DNA from: Neelides folsomi
Lineage: Eukaryota > Arthropoda > Collembola > Neelipleona > Neelidae
Direction: 5' to 3'
Length of the DNA: 64,000 nucleotides
Assembly: GCA_034687125.1 (NCBI GenBank)
Contig: JAQGBZ010000245.1
Location: 1-64,000 of the forward strand
Shown: in pieces, positions 48,021 through 58,889 of the stretch
Position numbering within the stretch: the stretch's first letter is position 1
Layout: every line of letters starts with the position of its first letter
Program-made: the position numbers and the translations under genes
Notes under the pieces: model-generated
Database searches by the model: none
Told to the model about the DNA's origin: nothing
The model's input: the letters and a program-made list of their open reading frames with translations, nothing else

Positions 48021-48857
48021 ATGTCTGCTGAGGATTGCGACCGTGATGGAATTATTAAATCAAAATCAAGCACGAAATCTTCACACGTCCGATTCACAAA
48101 TAAAACAGCGAGGAAAGTCGATGTAATTTGGATTAATTATGAAGGAGTTAGAGTTAAATACAAAGTGAGTTAAATCAATATTTAAATCAACTATAATCTT
48201 TTCGTTATATTACTGATAGTTTAATTCTTATACAGGGTTAAAGTATTTGAGTACCTAGGTTAGGTTAGATTAAGTATTCTACTTAAACTTCACTAAATTT
48301 AACTTAACTATTATCTTAAAGATTCAAAATTTATTTTATTTTAATTTCTTAGACCCTTGAACCGAATGAATTTTACGATGTGACTTCTTTTGTGACCCAT
48401 CCTTGGATATTCAGAGATTCAGAACTCCACACGAATTTGGTCGTAAATTCAAAAGAAGTCTTCGACTGTCCAGAAGTATAATAAAATAATATTTAAACAC
48501 TAATTAACAAATTACAAGTAATAATAAATTAATAATAATTGCAATTTTTGTTAAATTAACTTTTAGTTAATTCACTATATTCACCATTTCGTATGATTTA
48601 ACTAATCAAAATTATTGTTTCGTTCTCAGCAATTGGCAATTCGTAAAGGTTCGTCAATTCGTCCAATTCGCAATTCAGTCATAATTTCTCTTCCTCTTTT
48701 CCCTCTGAGGGAATGTGCTATCCAAACAGTTCAAAGAGCTCTGAATGATCCGAAAGACGCATTCAAACTTGAACTACCCGGGGAAATTCAAAAAGAGCTC
48801 TACCGACGGTGCAATTTTAAAAATAATGGAAATCCATCAAGACAAAATCGCATGTAA
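48021..48857 (+). CDS. VHL: von Hippel-Lindau (VHL) tumour-suppressor homologue
   Basis: Exons 48021-48164, 48353-48475 and 48630-48857, all phase 0, give 164 residues, similar to short VHL. The beta domain is clear: VRFTNKTARKVDVIWINYEG, then the HIF hydroxyproline pocket. Against human VHL the pocket Tyr98, Ser111, His115 and Trp117 correspond to Tyr47, Ser60, His64 and Trp66; Tyr112 is Phe61. The alpha domain keeps the elongin-C-binding box (PLRECAIQ, Leu115 and Cys118). VHL is the substrate receptor of a CUL2 ubiquitin ligase that marks hydroxylated HIF-alpha for degradation. The exon begins about ten bases before the ATG, so a non-coding first exon lies upstream. Confidence 0.93.
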
Positions 48858-48859
48858 AA

Positions 48860-49475
48860 ACTACATTAATAAAAATAAAAAATTTATTATTTCTATTTTA
48901 ATAAAACTATTCAATCTCTTCCTAATCTCTCTCTGTAAACATTTATCGTTAATTTTATTTAACAATTCGATTCAATCAACGCCAGATTTAATAATTTTCA
49001 TTCAAAGAGTTTTATTCTTAATTCATATTCTTTTATTGCCAAATGAAATTATATATTTATTTACACTTAAAACTACTATTATAAAATAAACCATTGTGGC
49101 CTTCTTTTTCTAGTTTATTAATCATGTAGTGAATTTACTATTATCTTAAGATTAAATTATAAATTTATATGAAATACGCGATTTCTATTTAAACGCTGAA
49201 TAAAGTTTAACTTTACATAAATTTCCAAAATTGTTCGTTAATTGCCATTATAGTAAAAGTAAAATTAAAATTAACAATTGCATAATTTACATTAAAATAA
49301 GATTATTTTGTTCTAAGATTAAATTGTTACCAAATTTATTTACAATTTTACTTTTAACAATAATTCAAACAATCAAACAAAAAATTTAAAAAAACATTCT
49401 TCAAAGAAATGTTCCCAAAAATCGAAAAGTTAAATTCGGTGAAAGTTCAAACAAGCTAAAAGCTGCCTTTAATTT
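48860..49475. other. Intergenic region
   Basis: VHL 3' flank and upstream region of the next gene; AT-rich, nothing supported. The 114-codon frame overlapping 48745-49089 is out of frame with VHL and low-complexity. Confidence 0.45.
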
Positions 49476-49481
49476 CCGAAT

Positions 49482-50183
49482 ATGGCGCCAACTCTTAATC
49501 TCTTCTTTGTTTTATCAACAATCTGGCTTCATTTAGTTCCCCACATTTCCTGCCACCGTAAAACTCTCAAAATGGCATTTCTCAAGCGGACCGAGCCGAT
49601 CGGCGCAAAACCCAACGACGAATGCAATTTGGAAGATTGGACCAAATTCGTCGCTTCATTTTACGAAGAATCCCTCCGTGGCGCAGAAACGAAATACAGT
49701 AAAGAAATCCGATACAAAAATGAAATCGGGAGGGAATTGATGCCGTGGATCCGAGTCGGACGATTCCCTGATGAATGGCGGAACACGAGAAAGTAAATTG
49801 TTTTGGGCCGTCCGTTGGAACCTCCACAACCTGCGATGGTCAGCTACAGAAAAGATGAGGTTTATTCAACGGCGGACAAAGGAGCGATGATGAGGAATTA
49901 TAGAAAATTCTAAATCGGTGATTATCCGCTGAAATGTGTCAATAACACAAGGAATGGGAAATCCGTCTGCATGTGTTTTCAAATTCCGGATTTGTTTGAG
50001 TTTGATGAGAAGTACAATGACTGCAGAGCGAAGCCGGGAGCTTTTTGTGACTATTTGGTTAAATGTGTTCATACACATAAATGCCAAGAACATGAATGCG
50101 TGGTTAGAACAAGCGATGAAACCAAAACTCGATTTGTGGGAATTTTATTTTTCGGACTTTATTTAAAAAAAAAATTATTTTAA
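49482..50183 (+). pseudogene. Secreted cysteine-rich protein gene with two in-frame TAA codons
   Basis: One frame stays coding-like for 234 codons from 49482 to 50183, interrupted only by TAA at 49794-49796 and at 49911-49913. It starts with a signal peptide (MAPTLNLFFVLSTIWLHLVP). The stretch between and after the stops remains coding in composition (LGRPLEPPQPAMVSYRKDEV; CVNNTRNGKSVCMCFQIPDL) and ends with a Cys-rich segment containing CRAKPGAFCDYLVKCVHTHK. The lack of any frame shift is unusual for a decaying gene. Either a young pseudogene, or a gene with intron-like skipping (a GTAAAT donor overlaps the first stop), or readthrough. Family unknown. Confidence 0.55.
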
Positions 50184-50334
50184 TAAAACATTAATCATTA
50201 TCTTATATAAATGTTTTCACACTAATTGTAATTAATTAATAAAACATTCAATTTAATCTGCAATTTAATTATTCATCATCTGTAACGTTTGATTTGAAAT
50301 TATTAAATAAATCATTTATTATTATTATTATTAT

Positions 50335-50957
50335 CTAAATGACTTTAGTTAACTCTTCATCTTCATAATTAACTTTCTCATAATCGGCCGTTAAAATTTT
50401 ATTTGGATTTGTAAAGTTATTAACCGTTATAATGCCACGATTTCTCTTTTTACTTTTGAGTATAATGAATACTAAAGCAATTCCAATGCAAGATAAAAGC
50501 AAACTCACAAATACAGATATAAATATGGTAAAATTTTTAGAATTCATGTTTTCAAGAATTTCTTTTCCCTTTTCAGCTTCTTTTTGAACTACTCCAACAA
50601 ACGTTTTGACTTCGGGTGCATTCGAAATTGCATTGGTTGTTTTAAATATAGTTGGGTGAGTTGGAGTTTGAGAAATAGAAACAGTGACTAAAGGATATTG
50701 TGGGAAATATTCTTTTGGAACTCTGAATCTCGTTACTGGAGGAAATTCTTCATTTTGCAAAGACACAATTTGAAGAATTGTTAATATAACGAATAGGAAA
50801 TAAGATCTAAAAAAATTAATAAAATTAATTCAATGGATTTGACAATATTTAGTAATTTATGTAAAACCATTAGACCATCACATTGATGAAATTGATAATA
50901 AATATAAAAGGGCTATATAAATTTACATTACCTCAATATTAGAAGATTTAAAGCCAT
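50335..50957 (-). CDS. Small single-pass membrane protein of unknown function
   Basis: Exons 50932-50957 and 50335-50806 give 165 residues. The N-terminus is a signal peptide (MALNLLILRSYFLFVILTIL), the ectodomain is about 70 residues with a Pro/Thr-rich part, and one membrane helix (ISVFVSLLLSCIGIALVFII) precedes a basic stop-transfer (LKSKKRNR). The cytoplasmic tail of about 40 residues is acidic at its end and has Tyr-based patterns (DYEKVNYEDEEL) resembling sorting signals. No homologue recognised. Confidence 0.65.
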
Positions 50958-51098
50958 ATTGTGAAAGTTAATGGTCTTAATCAGAATCAGAGTTACTTAG
51001 TTGGTGCGTAAAATTTAAATATTAATTTTTAAATCCAGCGTTAAAGTTTTTATAGCTTCCATTGGGGCCTTTACTTCAATGTTATCTTTTAGATTTTT

Positions 51099-54000
51099 TT
51101 AAATTATTCCGGTTGGGGTAAAGAATCTGGGCCCTGAAAGTGGGCACATGTGCCCAAGTGGACCCAAATTGTGGCACATTGGACCCTAACAAATAATATG
51201 ATATTTTTTATATAAATAGTTATATTATACATAGATAAATGTAATATGTTACTAATGATAAGTATTAGTAAAAGTATAAACATACGCTTTTCCTTTGTGG
51301 AAGATCTTTATCGCCATCGCTGTCACTATTATCTTCAGAATCTGATCCATTGTTATCCAATGGTTCGACTTGGCGGGTTTCATTAAGCTTAAAATTTCAG
51401 CATATAAATTACAAAGTATTTCAAAGCTTAGATGATTATTTTTAATAAAACAGAGGTTTAAATATTTTTACATTTAACCATTTCTCCAAGTATTTTTCGC
51501 CTCCATCATACCCAAAGGGATATTCAGATTCCAGGCCCCAATCGCGTATAAGGAAAATTACTTGTTCAAATGGAGTTTTATCATTGACTTCACAAGTTTT
51601 AGCCAATTTACCACAGTCGCTAAATAACTAATGAAATAATCATAATTAAATATTTTAATAAATAGAAATCTTGAAAAATTTAAACTTGGCTGACTCGGCT
51701 TTTAATTTTATTTTTAGAGTTTCTAGAGAAAATTAATTTTTTTTATTAATTAAATTTATTATTTTTATGTTATAATGCTCACATGATAAATAATGGGGCA
51801 AGTAGAGTGTATGTTAGAGTAAAATACAATTACTCACTCACTACAACAAAAAAACTTTCAAGACTAAATAAAGATACTGAAGATGAATTTAGTTCTAAAC
51901 TCCATACACAGCGAAAAGTATTGAAGAATAACACCTATTCAATCCTTCTTAAAGACCAATTTATATAATAAACATTTTAACCATATTCTAGTTTTAACTA
52001 GATACAGTATACCTAATATAATTTTATCCTAATTTTATATTTATACTAAAATTCCTTATAATGATTATATATAATAATTTTATTTTTTATAATATTATTT
52101 TGATAAGTTCTAATAAGTTTACTACTTATGTATCTTTTTGCTTAATATCCCTTTTTGCTTAGGGTTGTATTAAGATATCCAATATTTATGTACTCTCCTG
52201 AATAATCTATTATTAGTATATGAGTCAGGCTCACTCACATGTACAGCGAATCATTAAAAGTACCCGAATCTCTGATAACTGATTTGAAAAAACTTTCGGA
52301 ATTAATTCCGCACAAGAGAGAATTTTGGAAATCTTTGGATTATATACTGTATTCAATAAAAATTAGGGTTTAATAAATATACAAATTATATCTTTATTTT
52401 GATGTTCAATTTAAAAATTTAAAAGTGGCTATTCTGTATTTGATAATCAATGAAAATCTACATACACATTGCTTCAAATCTTTTCACATACCATGTAGTC
52501 TCAACCATATGAAGTTCATAACTTTTATTCCCTTTATTCGATTATTCTATAATTTTAGCCTAATATACTCTAACATATGAACTAACAAACCACCAATTAT
52601 AAGACAATTTAGTTAACTATGATCAAAATTAAAAATCACTATATGGGGGAAATGAGATTTTGGATAGAGCAAGTATTGAAATACATAAGATTTTAAGATG
52701 TTTTGACAAATAATGTTTTTAATATATTAATGTAATATGATGTTAAATTATCAAACATAACTAAGCGATAAATAATTTCATTTTTCTTTTGTTCTTTATT
52801 CCGATATGGGACTTGGTAAAAAACTTCTATTGACCTAAGAAAATTAATCATAAAATTACATGAAAGAAGTTTAGGTTACATAAAAATTGCAAAAAGGTTG
52901 TGTTTAAGTCGATCCACTGTGTGATCAATAGTTAAAAAATATATAACAGGCTTAATTGGAAATAAGTTACGAAGTGGTCCCCCACGCAAAACATCTATTC
53001 GTATAGATAGGTCAATTAAACGGAAAGTCACAATTGATCCATTCCTATCTTCATGTCAAATCTCTTGTGAAATTCAAGATCAATTTGATGTCAAGATTTC
53101 ACCAGTAACTGTGCAAAGGCGTTTAAAAGAAATTGGCAAAGTTTCTCGTGTTGCCAGAAAGAAGCCCCTATTGAAACCAGGACACGTCAAAGCAAAATTG
53201 AAGTGGGTCAAGAATCATCGAGATTAGACAATGGAGCAATGGAAAGACGTATTATGGTCAGACGAAAGTCCATATTACTTGTTTGGTCATGGAAAAGGTC
53301 GAAACGTCTGGAGGGAACCCGGGACATCTTTAAATCCGAGGTATGTACAACCAACCGTTAAACACCGTGGAGGTAAAGAGAAAGCAGCTTTTACTTCATA
53401 TGATTCATGTGTTTACTTTTAGTTTCCGTGATGGTTTGGGGTTCTATGGGGTATGGAGAAGTTGGAAAACTTCACATCATCAATGGGATTATGAAAAAAA
53501 AAATTACATTAAAATACTCGAAGGCAATTTGAAAGAATCTGCGAGAATGGCAGGAATGCCAAGAAAGTACATCTTTCAACAGGACAATGATCCGAAGCAT
53601 ACTTCTAAAATTGTGAAGTCTTGATTTGCAAAAACCAAAATAAATGTTCTTCCGTGACCTGCCCAGAGTCCAGACATGAATTCCATCGAACATCTCTGGG
53701 CTTACATGGAGAAAAAGCTAAATAAAAGAAGGCCAAAAAACAAAAATGACCTGATCGCTATTTTGAAGGAGACTTGGTCCAACATCGACCCAGAAGTGCC
53801 TCGGAAACGCGTCGAATTGATGCCGAAAAGAGTTGCTGATTTTATCAAGGCGAAGGGAAATCGCAGCAGTTATTAAAATTAAATTAAAGCATGTAATCCA
53901 CATTTTAAGTAAATGTGTGTGAATACTTATGTTCTATCCAAAATCTCATTTCCCGCATATAGTGATTTTTAATTTTGATCATAGTTAACTAAATTGTCTT

Positions 54001-55115
54001 ATAATTGGTGGTTTGTTAGTTCATATGTTAGAGTATATTAGGCTAAAATTATAGAATAATCGAATAAAGGGAATAAAAGTTATGAACTTCATATGGTTGA
54101 GACTACATGGTATGTGAAAAGAAGTGAAGCAATGTGTACACATAATTTTTATAAAGAATTTTAAAAAAATGTTAAATAATTGATACCACTAGAAACGCTT
54201 AAAATAAAATTAACAGCCGAGTCAGCCCAGTTTAAATTTTTCAAAGCCATTTATATAACGAACATGAAACATAGTTTAAATAATGTAAATAATTTCTAAA
54301 GTATTCAATTTAACCTTTAAATTGTTAATGACGTCACTCTTAATCTCATTTCTGATATTGTAGATTTGGATAGTACTAATCAAGGTACTCATAGCAAATA
54401 TATTTGCAGCGTCCTTGAAAGAGGTTTGACTGTCATTTGTACCCTTTGTAAAATAATGATTATATGAACAATTTACTTACATTCAACATTATATAATTTA
54501 AGTAAAAGTAAAACTATTAATTTGTTAAACTAGTTATATTCCTTTATAATAATACCTGTGTATCGATAAGTACAACGGCAATTTCTTGCTTACCCGACCT
54601 GACAACAAAAATTTCGTTCCAAACAACAATGCCATTTGTCGTACTGTTGATTCCTCCCTTCCATCTAAATCCTGAAAGCGGCTCATTGTTATTGGTCACC
54701 CAATGTTTGTTATTTTGATGCTGAAATAAAAAAAAATGCTTTGTATTTTTGTAAATTCTTTGAATCCGATTTTCTTGATTTTTTCCATGGAAAATGAATG
54801 GATAATGAATGGATAATTTAATTTTAACAAAAGCTATGTTGATATTAAATGAAATATACTTTAAATGTTCTATTTATTATTTACGTTTTCGTTTGCTCTG
54901 AAGTATCGTATGAAGAAATTAAGCAAAAATGATTTTCCTTCTCTTGTAGACCCAGCAATGGAAATAACTACAACCGGCAAGTCTTTCACTTTTTCACCAG
55001 AGAATAACTCACCCAATTTAGTTTCGTCAAGATGGAATTTATTATTTTTAAATTTCACTATTTGTACTCCGTGAAATGTTTTCTTTTTCTTCTTAATTTT
55101 TTCTTTATTTTTCAT
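51099..55115 (-). CDS. Atlastin-like dynamin-family GTPase, GTPase domain only
   Basis: Six exons, all phase 0 (54885-55115, 54556-54720, 54315-54443, 51472-51627, 51286-51387, 51099-51185), give 289 residues. The G motifs of atlastins are all present: P-loop AGSTREGKSFL (GxxxxGKS 55-62), switch-I Thr in GGINSTTNGIVVW, DTQG (130-133, across a splice) and the RD motif in FLIRDW (203-204). Similarity to atlastin continues through EYPFGYDGGEKYLEKWL, then stops: exon 5 is an acidic Ser/Asp/Asn tract and exon 6 ends 28 residues later. The three-helix middle domain and the two membrane helices of full atlastins (~540 residues) are absent. Intron 3 (51628-54314) holds nested transposons. Full-length atlastins fuse ER membranes; this form would be soluble. 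Exons 5-6 are the least certain. Confidence 0.75.
51671..54244. mobile_element. Outer DNA transposon with ~57-bp TIRs, split by a nested Tc1-like element
   Basis: Inverted repeats at 51671-51727 and 54189-54244 share TTGAAAAATTTAAAC, GGCTGACTCGGCT and TTAATTTTATTTT on opposite strands. Without the nested Tc1-like element the remainder is about 0.9 kb and has no transposase, so it is a non-autonomous element. It sits in intron 3 of the atlastin-like gene. Confidence 0.8.
52465..54136 (+). mobile_element. Tc1-like element with ~200-bp inverted repeats
   Basis: The arms 52465-52667 and 53934-54136 are near-identical inverted repeats of about 203 bp starting CACATTGCTTC, flanked by TA (52463-52464; 54137-54138). 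Between them a transposase can be read: helix-turn-helix (LSRSTV), catalytic Asps in VLWSDES and QQDNDPKHTSK, and the Glu in SIEHLWAYME. At least three in-frame stops (near 52921, 53227, 53622) and a frame shift near 53420 inactivate it. Arm identity implies insertion was recent or the arms are kept alike by conversion. Long-IR Tc1 elements of the IR/DR type are known. Confidence 0.88.
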
Positions 55116-55119
55116 TATT

Positions 55120-55655
55120 CTTTAATAAAATTTTATCGCTTTGTAATATATTTTCCTGGATTATTAAAAATTAAAGTGAGATTTTAAAATGCTATAATTA
55201 TTTCAAATTATAAAAGTTATATAAAATTATAAATATTTACAAAACAATTCAATACTTACAATACAGTTGATCTGATTTAAAATGTTTGAAAATCAATTTT
55301 CGGTTGTTTTAAGGTTGACTTTAAAGTGAGATTTGAATGGAGGTTGAAAGTAAAGTATTTGGCTAATAGGAGAAAAATTCCCACTTTTAGACACTTCCTT
55401 CTATGAAGTGAAGATTTTACAACGTTTATATATCCGTAATTAATCATCCATCCCTCATCCTTCAAACCGATTATCGGGTACAATATATCTTATTTTATCC
55501 CCTTAACTATGTTTGATAGATTGAGTTTAATCTTTCGATCAATGAACCCTAGATATAAAAAAAATAAAATTGAAATCTTTACATTTCTTATCTAAGCTTA
55601 CACTGATAGTTTAATGTTAATGAACTTATATTTAGATATACAAATAATATATGCT
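55120..55655. other. Upstream region of the atlastin-like gene
   Basis: AT-rich with no supported exon; a low-complexity frame at 55277-55483 (-) is not called. Confidence 0.4.
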
Positions 55656-55660
55656 AAGAT

Positions 55661-55825
55661 TTGGAGTCTCAGCAAAACCATGCTAGAACACCATGTTTCC
55701 CTATTCTTATATGTTAGCCTAGGTTAGGTTAGATTGCGCTAATCACCATTCCTATTCAAATGCACGCTGAAACCATAGAACATGGTTTTGAACCATGGAA
55801 AACCATGGTTTTGCAGGGATTCCAA
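55661..55825. mobile_element. 165-bp MITE-like element with 22-bp TIRs
   Basis: TTGGAGTCTCAGCAAAACCA (from 55661) pairs with the complement of TGGTTTTGCAGGGATTCCAA (ending 55825), three mismatches. Inside is a CCATGGTTTTG/AAACCATGG palindrome and a copy of CCTAGGTTAGGTTAGATT (55718-55735). Confidence 0.6.
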
Positions 55826-56379
55826 ATGTTAGCCATAGGTATATAATTAATATAATAATATTTGCAATTGTTATATAAAGCTATCGTACCCACTCGGTAT
55901 GATAGCTATATACTTATAATTTAAAATTTAATTTAAATCCATTCAATTCAAGTTAAATAGTTTTATTATACCTACGTACATATTCATAAGTTCTAAAGTT
56001 AATCCGCTATGATATATATGTCAATACTTGCTATGATATAACTATAAATATTGGAACACTTAGGATTAGTCATTGTTGTAAATCATCAGAACCCTTTAGA
56101 CTTTTAGAGATTAACGCCGACCTCTAGTGCTTAATTTACTCCTAATCTTAATCCTTATTAAATGTTATTCATTTCCCTTCTATTTTCTTCCTTTACGTAA
56201 ATTGTATCTTTCTACTTTGAACTTTCTTATTCCTTATCTTTAAATTTACCCACATAATTATACATAGGCACATGCATGTATTATATATTTATAAATAAAT
56301 AATTTTATTTTTGTTAACCCCAAGTGATTCATTGTAATAATAACAATATTTATATAAGCTATTATTGTATTCTAACGTA

Positions 56380-58470
56380 TGATTACCGGCCCTATAAAAG
56401 CCCAAGAGAAATCGTACTCTGGATCACTCGGTCCTTATATTTTTTTGGGAGATGACTAGCTGACGCTATCTATCTATTAAGGATTGCTCGTTAACAACGA
56501 GTACCTATGGGTAGTGGTGAAAAGTCTTAATAAATTATTTGGGGCAAAATTCTTCCGTTCCATTTTTATCACATATATCATAATTTCGTAATAAATTAGA
56601 AATTCTTTTTTTTAACGCTAGTGAGAATCCTTCATTCTCAAACATTTTATAGACCGTCGTGGGTCTCATATAACATCTGTAGGATTCGATATTCTTTTCC
56701 TTAAATTAAATAAATTAGCTTTTCTATAATTTACCCGTGGGGGTAAAATTTACACTCTCAAATTTATACTCTCATTTGATTATGGAGGATTTTGACCGTT
56801 TGATCAGGGATGAGATCGAGTCTGGGGAAGATAACATTAACAGGAGTATAGGTAGGGATCTCAGGATGAGTAGGCCAACAGGGAAAACTGCCAAATTAGG
56901 AATTTACCCAACCACTTTCACAGGGTCCTCAAAGGAAAATGTAGGGGATTGGGTAAGGAGATTTGAGGATCTCATGGATTGGAACGGATGGAGTGGGAAA
57001 GATGCGATTCGCATCATAGGAGAGTTTTTGGATGACGCTGCCTTGGCATTTTTTCGATCTCTAAACGCTGACCCTAATTTTGGAGCATTAAAAATAGGTG
57101 ATATATTGAAGGGACTCAAAGAGGCTTTTTCGACGGGGACTGATGATTTAACGAGAGAGTCGAGGGCGCTAATGAGGAACCAAGGGAGAGACTTCCATTG
57201 CTTACGCTTATTCTAAGATTCAACTCTTGAAGGAATGGAATCCAAACATTACGGATGAGGACGTATGTCGGAGAGTCATTCGGGGCCTGCGGCCGCAAAT
57301 ACTTGATGGAGGAAGATAATTTACAGTGGCTTCTTAAAAAGCTTCCGCATTTGAGCAATCTAGGGATTTGGTGAAGATGAGGAGGGGTGGTGTGCCACTA
57401 TACAATATGCATGAGGACAAGGATCGTGTGAGGATCGTGATCGACAACGACAACGAAAACGGATAGTCGAATTGTTCGAATGCTTGATTTGCTTACTTTA
57501 CAGATGGAAAACTCCAAAGTGGAGACATGGCCCTATCGGAGGGAGGAGAACGCTCCTGCCCACGGTGCAGTTGTACAGAGGGGGGAAATGAGAGGAGGAG
57601 CAACCCGAGGAAAAGCGCTTTCTTTATGCTATCACTGCAATAGCCCTTATCATTTTGATGTTGATTGTCAAGCCTGTAAAGAGGAGTACCTAAAGAAAGG
57701 GACTGGAAATGGAAGAGGGACTGAAGGGGGACGAGGAACCCCACCAGTCGGCCTAAAACGAGGAGTCCTCCCGAGGGAAAATGGCCAGGGGAATACTCCC
57801 GGATTCACCAACCAAGTTTACAATACTCAGAGAGGCAAAAGGGGAAGTGGAGCTTATGCTTATCGCGGGAACTCCTCAGGGGGAGGAGGAAGAGAGGGAG
57901 ACTGTCTTATGCTCTCAAATCAGAAGAGTACGATTGCAATGGTTGAAGGCTGGCTGAACGAAAAAAGAGTTGAAATTGCAGTTGATACAGGATCGGCAAA
58001 AGCAATTGTGAGCAGTCAATGTGAGACAAAAACGTTGGTAAAGAACAATCCCATCTCACTTATGGCAGCCGGTGGAGATTTTGGGAAATTGCAATGTGGA
58101 GATTGGTTTTGGTAAGGGAAAAATTTTACAAGAAGTTTTGGTTGTTCCCAATTTCAAGTATAAATGTCTTCTACGAATGAACTTCTTGAGGCAAAATCAA
58201 ATTCAATTGAATTTTGTTAATAAAACTTTGAAAGTGGGAAAACGAGAAATTTCCTTACTAATGATGCATGAAAAGAACGCCACCTGGATTTTGGGCTACC
58301 GGCCTTATTCCAAATTGGAAATTCGAGCTTCTATTGAGAAGGATAAGGAATTTTTGAGTTTTATTTCTGAAAAGGAGATGGATCAATGTGATACCGCTTC
58401 AAGGAATCGTTTGCTGCGGGAAATCCTCGAGGAGCGAGAACGGAAATATGCTCATATATCATGTTTAATT
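56380..58470 (+). mobile_element. Ty3/gypsy-like gag-protease remains
   Basis: A gag-like frame starts at 56782 (MEDFDRLIRDEIE) and runs to 57216, with the Trp-rich retrotransposon gag core (VGDWVRRFEDLMDWNGW). It continues in another frame (KEWNPNITDEDVCRRVIRGL). At 57480-58115 there is a CCHC zinc knuckle (CYHCNSPYHFDVDC) and an aspartic protease motif (VEIAVDTGSAKAIV). A further frame break precedes LRMNFLRQNQIQLNF (58072-58485), the protease/RT linker. Upstream, CCTATAAAAGCCC near 56393 resembles an LTR promoter, but LTR limits and a primer site were not found. Reverse transcriptase is absent. Confidence 0.8.
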
Positions 58471-58489
58471 TATCTGTATTTCTAATTTG

Positions 58490-58889
58490 CAATGTCTGTA
58501 AATAGTCATCTATGTTTTGCCAATAAGACGTTCGATAAGAATCAGCGTTGTGGATGTCAGATCTTTTTTCAAACAATGTGCAAAAATACCAATTGTCCCC
58601 ATCACTTTCTTTTCTTCCTTCTTCGTCTAAAGTGCCTTTAATCATTTCCCTCTGAACTGATTCTAAATAATATAAAATATTTTTTTAAATTATAAAATTT
58701 GTAAACTATTATTTATTACCGTTTGTAGGATGTCCTTTAACGCTGAATTCGTGATTTCCAATTTTCGATAAAAAGTCAACATGTTTAATTATTAAGTTAA
58801 GGCGATGTTTATTATAAATTGCTGGTTGTACAATTTTGAATCGCATAAATATTAAAGCTCGATCTTTTTTTAATTCGTAATACCCGCGG
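58490..58889 (-). CDS. Two spliced exons of an unidentified protein (partial)
   Basis: Exon 58720-58889 (RGYYELKKDRALIFMRFKIV onward) ends in a GTAATA donor after GHPTN. Exon 58662 downward begins in matching phase (ESVQREMIKGTLDEEGRKES) and continues past GDNWYFCTLFEKRSDIH to about 58490, where the gypsy remains begin. Phase agreement makes this a real spliced gene, probably cut short by the retroelement. The tail loosely recalls plant NAC-domain wording (WYF ... YW), which I do not regard as evidence. No family assigned. Confidence 0.4.

Noticed and set aside
48745-49089. 114-codon frame overlapping the end of VHL
   Set aside because: Out of frame with VHL, very AT-rich, low-complexity Ile/Leu/Lys content.
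58490-58662. Resemblance of the unidentified exon to a plant NAC domain (WYF ... YW)
   Set aside because: Only a few aromatic residues agree and the other NAC subdomains are absent.
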